A stretch of DNA of 7,606 nucleotides from Acholeplasmatales bacterium (GTDB taxonomy: Bacteria; Bacillota_I; Bacilli_A; Acholeplasmatales; Anaeroplasmataceae). The notes beneath the pieces are model-generated. The model did no database searches, was not told where the DNA came from, and saw nothing but the letters and a program-made list of their open reading frames with translations. The stretch spans positions 1 to 7,606 of the forward strand of contig JAILBI010000026.1 in the NCBI GenBank assembly GCA_024681175.1. Direction: 5' to 3'. The translations under genes and the position numbers were made by a program. Below are positions 1-7,300 of this stretch, one piece after another. Position 1 is the stretch's first letter. Each line of letters starts with the position of its first letter.

Positions 1-296
1 TTATAATTTTAAAAAAGGGAAAAATAAAATTTTATTTTTATTAGGGTGTGTTATATGAAAATAAAAAATATCAAATATGAATTATCTATTGTTCCATCAT
101 TTTTAATTATTAAACCTACATTTACATTTAATGGATTATTACTTATATTTAATCCATTATGATATAAATATATATTTTTATCATTTAATCTATAATTAAG
201 TGTACAATTTAATAATTCATATTTGATATTTTTTATTTTCATATAACACACCCTAATAAAAATAAAATTTTATTTTTCCCTTTTTTAAAATTATAA
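1..296. repeat. Perfect 85-bp inverted repeat with 126-bp centre
   Basis: Bases 1-85 are the exact reverse complement of bases 212-296; I compared the arms base by base and found no mismatch. The first mismatch is 86 against 211. The outer limit is unknown because the left arm reaches the window edge. Each arm holds, pointing inward, a TATAAT box (2-7 on plus, 290-295 on minus), an AGGG ribosome-binding-site-like motif and an ATG beginning MKIKNIKYEL. The centre (86-211) is unique but contains a 10-bp inverted repeat (129-138 with 150-159) and a 24-base near-palindrome with one mismatched pair (160-183). No transposase or terminal target duplication is visible. It could be a genuine palindromic element or a fold-back join made during amplification or assembly at a sequence end. 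Confidence 0.95.
51..242 (-). CDS. Small unrecognised ORF or 5' fragment of a gene, running through the inverted repeat
   Basis: This minus-strand frame encodes 63 residues from the ATG at 240-242; an in-frame GTG at 249-251 would give 66. The ATG is the better start because AGGGTG at 249-254 lies 6 bases upstream, and an extended -10 box lies at 290-298. The product has no family I recognise. Its first ten residues come from the right arm and the middle from the unique centre, with a protein-like mix of Asn, Lys, Asp and Gly (for example GLIIKNDGTID). The last residues, YLIFFIFI, are simply the antisense of the start codons in the left arm. That suggests the first 50 or so codons may be the true 5' end of a longer gene cut off by a fold-back, rather than a complete small protein. 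It lies just downstream of the ychF terminator on the same strand. Confidence in a functional product is low. Confidence 0.25.
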   Translation of the reverse strand: MKIKNIKYELLNCTLNYRLNDKNIYLYHNGLNISNNPLNVNVGLIIKNDGTIDNSYLIFFIFI

Positions 297-298
297 CA
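290..298 (-). promoter_or_regulatory. Extended -10 promoter element in the right arm
   Basis: Read on the minus strand, these bases are TGTTATAAT, a perfect TATAAT with an upstream TG (extended -10). No good -35 box is seen at the expected distance, where the ychF terminator stem lies. Transcription would start near 283 and enter the small ORF at 242. The TATAAT part falls inside the inverted repeat, so an identical hexamer faces the other way at 2-7. Confidence 0.4.
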
Positions 299-307
299 TT
301 TATATAT

Positions 308-338
308 AAAAAATTGGAGGATTTTTTCCTCCAATTTT
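308..338 (-). terminator. Rho-independent terminator of ppa-ychF
   Basis: A perfect 12-bp stem (310-321 with 327-338) closes a 5-base loop and contains the GC-rich core TTGGAGGA/TCCTCCAA. On the minus strand the descending arm ends in a run of T (308-313), giving the U-tract of an intrinsic terminator. It begins one base after the ychF stop codon. The partly symmetric A/T flanks could allow weak function in the other direction. Confidence 0.9.
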
Positions 339-339
339 A

Positions 340-1446
340 CTATTTTGTAACATTAAATTTAAATAAAATTATATCGCCATCTTTAACAGGATAATCTTTA
401 CCTTCTTGACGAACTAATCCTTTTTCTTTTGCCTTAAGTGCTGTACCACAAGCAATTAAATCATCATATGATAATGTTTCAGCTCTTATAAAGCCTTTTT
501 CAAAATCTGTATGAATGATTCCTGCGCATTGAGGTGCAAGCATTCCTTTTTTAAATGTCCATGCTCTACATTCATCTGGTCCTGTTGTAAAGAATGTTTC
601 ATAACCTAAAAGATCATATGCTTCTTTAATTAATTTATTTAAGCCTGGTTCTTTTACACCATAATCAGCTAAGAATGTTAATTTATCTTCATCGCTCATC
701 TCACCAAGCTCGGCTTCTATTTGAGCTGATATTGCAATACATCTTGCTCCTTCAGCTTTCGCAAAAGCTAAAAGCTTTTGATAATTTTCATCATCAGTTT
801 GATCTGCAATATAATCTTCAGAAACATTACCTACATACATAAAAGGCTTAAATGTTAAGAAATTATAATTTTTAACATATTCTAATTCCTTTTCAGAAAA
901 ATCTAAGCTTCTTACTGTCTTTTCATTATTTAATGCTTCTTCAATTTTTTTTAATAATGCATATTCTTCTGGTGCATCATCAATTTTGCTCATTGCCTTT
1001 TTAGCAATTTTTTCAATTCTTTTTTGAACCTGTTCTAAATCAGATAATATTAATTCTACTCTTATTATTTGTACATCACGAACAGGATCAACTCCACCTT
1101 CTACATGGGTAACATTTTTATCCTCAAAGCAACGTACAACCTCTATTATTGCATCAGAGTCTCTAATATTAGCTAAGAATTGGTTACCAAGTCCTTCACC
1201 TTTAGATGCTCCTTTAACAAGTCCTGCGATATCCTTAAGCTCACATACTGCAGGAACCTTTTTCTTTGGGTTATACATTTCACATAATTTATCTAATCTT
1301 TCATCAGGCACATTAACCATACCTACATTTGGTTCAATTGTTGCAAAAGGATAATTTGCAGCAAGTGCGCCTGCCTTTGTAATCGCGTTAAAAAGTGTTG
1401 ATTTACCAACATTAGGTAAACCTACTATACCAGCTTGTAAAGCCAT
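340..1446 (-). CDS. ychF: Redox-regulated ATPase YchF (OLA1 family)
   Basis: This is the universally conserved cytosolic Obg-family P-loop NTPase that prefers ATP, associates with ribosomes and has been linked to stress responses. At 368 residues it is the usual full length. Visible motifs are the Walker A GLPNVGKS (residues 9-16), the NYPFATIEPNVG switch region (31-42), DIAGLVKGA (72-80, Walker B/G3, with the hydrophobic residue replacing catalytic Gln typical of this family), NVSE (207-210), which replaces the GTP-specifying NKxD, and ISAQIEAEL (239-247). A coiled-coil-like segment lies around 125-200 and a C-terminal TGS domain at about 283-366. The start codon is supported by an AAGGAG site at 1453-1458 that overlaps the stop codon of the upstream pyrophosphatase gene, so the two are almost certainly co-transcribed and probably translationally coupled. 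A strong terminator follows the TAG stop. Nothing is degraded. Confidence 0.98.
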   Translation of the reverse strand: MALQAGIVGLPNVGKSTLFNAITKAGALAANYPFATIEPNVGMVNVPDERLDKLCEMYNPKKKVPAVCELKDIAGLVKGASKGEGLGNQFLANIRDSDAIIEVVRCFEDKNVTHVEGGVDPVRDVQIIRVELILSDLEQVQKRIEKIAKKAMSKIDDAPEEYALLKKIEEALNNEKTVRSLDFSEKELEYVKNYNFLTFKPFMYVGNVSEDYIADQTDDENYQKLLAFAKAEGARCIAISAQIEAELGEMSDEDKLTFLADYGVKEPGLNKLIKEAYDLLGYETFFTTGPDECRAWTFKKGMLAPQCAGIIHTDFEKGFIRAETLSYDDLIACGTALKAKEKGLVRQEGKDYPVKDGDIILFKFNVTK

Positions 1447-1452
1447 AATAAA

Positions 1453-1458
1453 ACTCCT
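1453..1458 (-). promoter_or_regulatory. ychF ribosome binding site overlapping the ppa stop
   Basis: AAGGAG on the minus strand lies 6 bases before the ychF ATG. Its first A is the last base of the ppa TAA codon, so ribosomes ending on ppa finish on the ychF initiation site. This supports the ychF start and suggests coupling. Confidence 0.85.
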
Positions 1459-1988
1459 TATTTTAAATATAAATTATTATATGCATCAATAGAATTTTTA
1501 ATAATTTCTTTTGCTGCATCCACTCCTAATACTTCTTGAATGACTGTTTCTTTATTTTCAAGCTGCTTATATACAGTAAAGAAATGCTTAATTTCATTCA
1601 TTCTATGCTCAGGTAATTCAGAAATATCATTATAAACATTCATATTAGGATCATTTACACATACTGCAATAATTTTTTCATCAATTTCATCATTGTCAAT
1701 CATTTTGACAACACCAATTGCTCTTGTTCTAACAAGAACAAGTGGGTCAAATGATTCATCACATAAAACTAAAACATCTAAAGGATCCTTATCCTGTGAA
1801 TATGTTCTTGGGATGAAACCATAATTTGCAGGATAATGTGTAGATGTATATAAAATTCTATCTAATATAATTAATCCTGTTTCTTTATCTAGTTCATATT
1901 TTTTCTTGCTACCTTTTGGTATTTCTATACAAGAAATAAATTGATCAACTGTTATTCTATCATTATCTATATCGTGCCATATATTCAT
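1458..1988 (-). CDS. ppa: Family I soluble inorganic pyrophosphatase
   Basis: It hydrolyses pyrophosphate to two phosphates in the cytosol, pulling biosynthetic reactions such as nucleic acid and aminoacyl-tRNA synthesis forward. The 176-residue length matches bacterial family I enzymes. The active-site residues line up with the E. coli enzyme: Glu22 in EIPKGSKKKYE, a Lys at about 30, Glu32, Arg44, Tyr52 and Tyr56 (HYPANYGFIP), the signature DKDPLD with Asp66, Asp68 and Asp71, then Asp98, Asp103 and Lys105 in the MIDNDEIDEK segment, and Tyr140-Lys141 near the C-terminus. No CBS or DHH domains are present, which excludes family II. AGGAG at 1998-2002 supports the start. It is the first gene of a two-gene unit with ychF, 11 bp apart. 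All expected catalytic positions are intact. Confidence 0.97.
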   Translation of the reverse strand: MNIWHDIDNDRITVDQFISCIEIPKGSKKKYELDKETGLIILDRILYTSTHYPANYGFIPRTYSQDKDPLDVLVLCDESFDPLVLVRTRAIGVVKMIDNDEIDEKIIAVCVNDPNMNVYNDISELPEHRMNEIKHFFTVYKQLENKETVIQEVLGVDAAKEIIKNSIDAYNNLYLK

Positions 1989-1997
1989 AAAATCACA

Positions 1998-2036
1998 CTC
2001 CTATAATAAAATACCATATTTAATATAAAAATTCAA
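1998..2036 (-). promoter_or_regulatory. Probable promoter and ribosome binding site of ppa-ychF
   Basis: On the minus strand TTGAAT (2031-2036) is followed after 17 bases by TATTTT (2008-2013), which has an upstream TGG that makes it an extended -10. Transcription would start near 2001, leaving a very short leader that barely includes the AGGAG at 1998-2002. A competing -10, TATATT at 2022-2027, would give a longer leader but has no good -35. The presence of a promoter in this gap is likely because a terminator closes the upstream operon; the exact boxes are less certain. Confidence 0.5.
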
Positions 2037-2050
2037 TTTAATAAACTGAT

Positions 2051-2086
2051 AAAAAAAATATGTATGCACAAAATGCATACATATTT
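2051..2086 (-). terminator. Rho-independent terminator of the LRR surface-protein operon
   Basis: A perfect 13-bp stem (2056-2068 with 2074-2086) with the core ATGTATGCA/TGCATACAT closes a 5-base loop. On the minus strand it runs into eight consecutive T residues (2051-2058). It lies 6 bases after the lipoprotein gene's stop codon, so it separates the surface-protein operon from ppa-ychF. Confidence 0.92.
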
Positions 2087-2092
2087 ATCTAT

Positions 2093-4333
2093 TTATTCAA
2101 TTATCATAATTAATGAAGTAATAAATCCATTTTCTTTAAAGATTCTTTCAAAATCACTAAAATTATCATAATAATCAAATTTGATATTTTCAGCTTCTTT
2201 ATTTTCTTTAATTACTGAATAATCTTCTGTTTCTAATATTTTTAATGTCTTATCAGATTTATTAATTGTTGCAAGATATGCAAGCTTATTACCAACATTG
2301 AAACTTGTTAATGTTGTATCATTAAAGATTGAATTTGATAAATATACAATATTATCAAATCTATCTTCAATTAAATCATTACCTTCAGCATTAATATATC
2401 TAATTTCTAATGCTTCAGTACCACTATAATTAAAGAATGCATTATCATCAATATAATCTAAGAATGAAGCTTTAATTGTTTCAATTCCAGTTCCATTAAA
2501 TGCATAAGGACAAATTTCAACAGTATCTGGACTTAATTCAATTTCAGTATCACTTGTATCTGTAAATAAGAATTTCTTATAATCTTTAGAATATAATTGA
2601 TGTGTAATATTATTATAATTGAAATATTTATTGCTTGATACTGTACCCATTTCATCTACGCTTGCGAAAATGTTAGATGTAATAAACTTAACTGTATTAT
2701 CTAAATCTAAATCAAAATTAGCTGATGTACCAATATAATATTTATCATTTTTCTTATCTTCTAAATAAAAAATATGGCCATCATTTTTTTGTGCTGTAAG
2801 ATTTGCAATTGGAGTTTTACCAATATATGATACTGTTTCAGGTAATTTTAATTCTTGTTCAAGATAAAATAGACCATAAGCACCAATAGATCTAATTTGG
2901 GCATTATTTAAATTAAATTTAGTTACACCTACTGAGAAATATGGATCTTTCATAAATTCATCTCTTATGAAATATGTATCCTGTGTTAATGCAACTTGAT
3001 CTTTTGTTCTTGTATTATTTTTATCAAGACCATAAGCTAAAATATATGGATTTACAGCATTACCAATATATTCAATACCATTATATAAAGATCTTTGTTC
3101 AACTTCACAGAATAGACCATAATCTTCTACTGTTTGTAAATTAAATTCATCATCACGACCAATATCAAATGTCTTAAATGAACAATTTTGGAAAGCTTTC
3201 TTTCTAATTGTTTCAACTGAATTTGGAATAACCATTGATTTTAATGAACCGCAGCCATAGAAAGCAAGGGCACCAATTTCAGTAATTGGATTTAATTCAT
3301 TTTCATACAATGAAATTGATTCAAGCTTTGTATTATTTGCAAACATACCTGAAGGTATATTACCACCTGATACAATTACATGAATAATATCAGCTTCATT
3401 AACATCCTTTTCAGTACCACCAAATAAATCCTTAAATACATATTGATTTGAAGATGAATTAACTAATGTAGCTTGGAAATCATCTTTAATATTCATTGGT
3501 TTAAATACATCAGTTGAGAATTTTAAATCATTTAAATGAGAATTTGATAAGCATCCTCTATATACTGAATAATCTTCAGGGATTTCATAGAATCCTTTTC
3601 TTGTTGAAGGCATATAAATAAATGATTTAACAGGCTTTAATGTTTCACCTGGAACTGTTGATTGTCTTTGATAAATACCAATTAAGGCGTCATCAATAAC
3701 TCTAAATACTTTATTTGTATCCGATACTGTTATTTGTTCAATTTCTTTTAAATTTAAGAATGCATTTTCACCAATATATGTTACATTAGCACCGATGTGA
3801 ATTGATTTTATAAAATCATTATCACAAAATGCGCCAGGTAAAATTGTTGTAACTGGCATTCCATCAAATGTTGCAGGAATTACAACATTTTCTTCAGAAC
3901 CTAAATATTTTCTAATAAACCAGCTTTGTTGGTCTTCAGATAATTCAAATAATAAACCATTTGAATAATAAGTTTGAGAATATTGAACTCTATATTTAGC
4001 AGTATAAACCATACTACCTTCTACTTCTTCAAATGGCTTATCCCAGCCATCAAATACATATGATGCATATAAATTACCATCATTTCTTTCAGGTGTATCA
4101 CCTTTATATTGAGGTATAGAACCTTTTTTTGCATTATATGAATATAATTCTGTTCCATCATAATTTACAAATGTAATTTTGAATTCTGAAATATCAATTG
4201 TAGACACATCTTGTTCATCAGCTGGAATAGATGTTTGATCTTTAACATTTTCATTTTTCTTACTTCCGCAGCCAACAAGTGTTACTGCAGTTAAGCCTAA
4301 AAGTAGTGGCATTAATATTTTTTTCTTTTTCAT
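2093..4333 (-). CDS. BspA-like leucine-rich-repeat lipoprotein with InlB-B-type repeat
   Basis: A predicted cell-surface lipoprotein of 746 residues. Residues 1-22 form a lipoprotein signal: MKKKK, a hydrophobic stretch, then the lipobox LVGC with the lipidated cysteine at 22, followed by a charged, disordered spacer (about 23-50). Residues 51-114 match the InlB-B/Listeria-Bacteroides repeat fold (ITFVNYDGTEL... YVFDGWDKPF... YTAKYR). From about 120 come LRR_5/BspA-type repeats. The entry segment NVVIPATFDGMPVTTI (149-164) is characteristic, followed by IGENAF, IGALAFYGC, IRKKAFQNC, ICPYAFNGT and IDDNAFFN units (about 165-670). These repeats are irregular, separated by long inserts, and few keep the consensus cysteine. 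The last 70 residues are charged and contain no anchor. Such proteins often bind host or bacterial partners; no specific ligand can be read here. The start is fixed by AGGAG at 4340-4344. It lies 15 bp behind another LRR gene, which implies one transcript. Confidence 0.9.
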   Translation of the reverse strand: MKKKKILMPLLLGLTAVTLVGCGSKKNENVKDQTSIPADEQDVSTIDISEFKITFVNYDGTELYSYNAKKGSIPQYKGDTPERNDGNLYASYVFDGWDKPFEEVEGSMVYTAKYRVQYSQTYYSNGLLFELSEDQQSWFIRKYLGSEENVVIPATFDGMPVTTILPGAFCDNDFIKSIHIGANVTYIGENAFLNLKEIEQITVSDTNKVFRVIDDALIGIYQRQSTVPGETLKPVKSFIYMPSTRKGFYEIPEDYSVYRGCLSNSHLNDLKFSTDVFKPMNIKDDFQATLVNSSSNQYVFKDLFGGTEKDVNEADIIHVIVSGGNIPSGMFANNTKLESISLYENELNPITEIGALAFYGCGSLKSMVIPNSVETIRKKAFQNCSFKTFDIGRDDEFNLQTVEDYGLFCEVEQRSLYNGIEYIGNAVNPYILAYGLDKNNTRTKDQVALTQDTYFIRDEFMKDPYFSVGVTKFNLNNAQIRSIGAYGLFYLEQELKLPETVSYIGKTPIANLTAQKNDGHIFYLEDKKNDKYYIGTSANFDLDLDNTVKFITSNIFASVDEMGTVSSNKYFNYNNITHQLYSKDYKKFLFTDTSDTEIELSPDTVEICPYAFNGTGIETIKASFLDYIDDNAFFNYSGTEALEIRYINAEGNDLIEDRFDNIVYLSNSIFNDTTLTSFNVGNKLAYLATINKSDKTLKILETEDYSVIKENKEAENIKFDYYDNFSDFERIFKENGFITSLIMIIE
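3992..4183 (-). other. InlB-B/Listeria-Bacteroides-type repeat domain within the lipoprotein
   Basis: These bases encode residues 51-114. The pattern of an opening beta strand (ITFVNYDG), a central Pro-rich turn, FDGWDKPF and a closing YTAKYR is the hallmark of this roughly 65-residue beta-grasp-like surface module. It typically spaces binding domains away from the cell envelope. Only one copy is present, between the lipid anchor and the LRRs. Confidence 0.75.
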
Positions 4334-4339
4334 TTCTTT

Positions 4340-4344
4340 CTCCT
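4340..4344 (-). promoter_or_regulatory. Ribosome binding site of the LRR lipoprotein
   Basis: AGGAG on the minus strand sits 6 bases before the ATG at 4331-4333, inside the 15-bp gap after the upstream LRR gene. It sets the start in front of the signal peptide. No promoter fits in this gap, so the gene depends on the upstream transcript or on a promoter inside the upstream gene. Confidence 0.85.
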
Positions 4345-4348
4345 AATA

Positions 4349-7300
4349 TTATTTATATTGAAATACATATATATCATAACCATATGCGGTTTGCATTTTA
4401 CCTAAGCTCTTAAAATCACTATCATATATACGTGCACCACTAGGTAAATATGTGCTTAATTTTCCACCTGTTGGAATATATATATACACATAAGAACCAG
4501 AATTAAGGAAAGTTAATAAATACGCACCCATATTAGTTGCTGTTGGTACAGAACCGATTATAAAATTTATTGCTCTCGTACCACCATTACTATTTATACG
4601 GTTAAATGCATCCGAATTTAAATATGTATATGAGGTAACATTTAAATATTCTTCAGAAAGGTCAATATTAATTAAAGCATGGCAATTATATAAGATATCA
4701 GACCCCGCAGAAAATAATCCTCTTAAACTAATTGAAGTAATTGATGAGCAATACTCAAATGCATTATTTCCAATATATGTAGCACTATCAAAATTCAAAG
4801 ATGTATAGTGAGGATCATTACTAGTTCCACCAGAATATAGACTACTACAATTTGAGAATGCATATGCTTGTACATTTGTAACAACATGAGCATAAGAATA
4901 AGATGATAAACTTGTACAATAATAGAAACAATGACTTGGTATTTTTTTAAGATTCTCAAAATATACACTTTGTAATGATTTACAATATTCAAAAGCATAT
5001 TCTCCTAAAGTAGTTAATTTTGCCATTGAAATATATGTTAATCCTACACAATAACTAAATGCATAAGCCTTAACATCTGTACAATTAGTTAAAGATACGG
5101 ATGATAATTTACCACAATTTTGAAATGCCTTTTGATATACTGTTTTACAACCTGTAAATGAAATTTTTGTTAAATTAGCGCAATTATAAAATGCACTTTC
5201 ATTTATTGTCGTTACATTAGGCATTGTGACTTCTATTAATCCTGAACTATCAAATGTATTTGAATTAATAACTGTAGCAGATGAAAATGAAATAGTTTCC
5301 AAAGCTGAGCAATTTTGAAATACATATGAGCTAATAGTTGACAAACTATCAAATGATACAGATGTTAATTTTTTACAATTAGCAAATGCATAAATTCCCA
5401 TTGATGTAACATTATTGCCAGAAAATGAAGTTATTGAAGTTCCATAAAATGCATATTGTCCAATTGATTTTAAACTAGTTAATGTTACTTTAGTTAATGA
5501 TGTACATCCATTAAATGCATTATTTCCAATCGATGTTATAGCGGCACCACTAAAAGTAGTTAAATTCGAACAATTTTTAAATGCATTTGCTGATATTGAA
5601 GTTAAAGAACTAGATGAAAATACACCTATTTTTGTATTACTTTCAAATGAGGCAGTCAATGATGTTGCCTTATTTGCAGTAATACTATAAAACATATTTA
5701 ATTGATTTACATTGGAACTAGAAATTTCAGTAATACCAATTCTTAAAGATGCATTATTATTTAATACTAGTCCAGATTGGAAAAATGCTACGGAACCATT
5801 ATAGTTTGCTGCATCTATTACAGTAATATTATTACAACCATAAAAAATGGTAGTACCTAAAGATGTAGCTCCAGATATTACAGCTCTATCTAATGATGTA
5901 CAATTTTTAAATGCATAATCTCCAACTGATGTTGTAGAGCCAGAATTAAATGTTTCAAATTTTGTACAGCCTTCAAAAGCATTTGCAGAAACAGTTTTCA
6001 ATGTTGTAGAAACAAAAGTTTTAAGTGATGTACAACCCTTAAATCCATTTTTACCAATTGTTTCTACCTTAGCTAAATTAATTGTATCTAAGGATGTACA
6101 ATTTTCAAATGCACTTTCACCAACTGTTGTAGCACTAGATAAATAAATTGATTTTAATGCTGCACAACCATAGAATGTTGAATTATTGATTGTCGTAACA
6201 TTAGATCTTACTCCAGCTAAAGATGTACAATTCTTAAATGCATTATCTTTTATATTAGTTACATTAGTTAAATCTAAAATATCTAAAGTGCTGCCTTTAT
6301 TAAATTTTAATTTACTACAACCACTAAATGAATATGAGCCTATTTCAGTAATGTTTGAAAAATCAAATTCTTCTAATGCTTTACATGTACCAAATGCAAA
6401 TTTAGATAATACTGTTACCTTAGGAATTGAAACAGAAGTTAATGCTTCACATCCTGCAAATGTATATTCACCTAATGTTTTTAAATTAGCTAAACTAATT
6501 GTCTTTAATGCTTTACAATTTTGAAATACATATCCTTCTGTTGTTTCTAGTGAATTCAAACTAATATTAGCTAATTTTGAACATTCGTTAAAAGCATTAC
6601 TAGCTAAAGACAACACATTATCAAATTGAATAGACTCTAATGAAGTACAATAAGCAAATGCTGACTCACCTATTGATAAAACATTTTCCTGATTTTTAAT
6701 TGTTGTTAAAGCTTTACAATTTCTAAATAGACCATCAGGAATATTTGTAAAATTTTTTAAATCTACCTCTGTAATTTTAACGCAACCATTAAATGCATAT
6801 TGTCCGACTGTAGAGATATTTGTTAAATCTATTGATAATATATTTTTACAATCTCTAAACGCATAATCACCAACTGTTGAAACATTAGATAAATTAATTG
6901 ATGTTAATGCATAACATCCATCAAATGCATAATTACCAATATTTTCTAAATTAGGTATAGATATTTCAGTTAAATTTTTAAATTGTTTAAATGTATTTTC
7001 ACCAATATTTTTAACATTTGGTAATGTTACTTTTTCTAATAATGTTAAATCATTAAAATAAGTACCATCAACAGTATCAATATTAGATTTAATTGTTAAT
7101 TCTTTTAATGATGTTAATCCTTCTAATGTGTTTTCATTAATATAACCATCATTGATTTCTAATTTTTCAATTGAAGGTAATTCTTCACCAAATAAATATG
7201 ATAAATCATTTTCTTCATCTAAATTATCTTTTCCAATAAATGGTATTTTTAAATTCTTTATAGATGTTGCACCAATTAATACATTCTCGCCTATTTCTTC

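Noticed and set aside
1..296. Inverted repeat as an insertion sequence or phase-variation switch
   Set aside because: No transposase or recombinase is present, no target-site duplication is visible, and the inward-facing identical promoters would give the same output after inversion of the centre.
340..4333. Use of UGA as tryptophan (Mycoplasma-type code)
   Set aside because: The tryptophan codons checked in YchF, the pyrophosphatase and the lipoprotein are all TGG, and the proteins are full length under the standard code.
4430..4446. LPSGA near the C-terminus of the giant LRR protein as a sortase signal
   Set aside because: The motif is not LPXTG and no hydrophobic helix with a positively charged tail follows; it fits better as part of the LRR end-cap.
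4795..4998. Minus-strand ORF of 67 codons inside the giant LRR gene
   Set aside because: It lies in another frame of a strongly periodic coding sequence, has no ribosome binding site that I can see, and has a hydrophobic low-complexity product; it is a shadow of the LRR frame.
6186..6524. Plus-strand ORF of 112 codons antisense to the LRR repeats
   Set aside because: Its length is explained by the 66-bp repeat periodicity keeping the antisense frame open; the translation mirrors the repeats and matches no family.
4676..6997. Regular spacing of short similar DNA words, resembling a CRISPR array or satellite
   Set aside because: The period is a multiple of three, the repeats are diverged, and they translate in one open frame to the LRR_5 consensus; this is protein-coding repetition.
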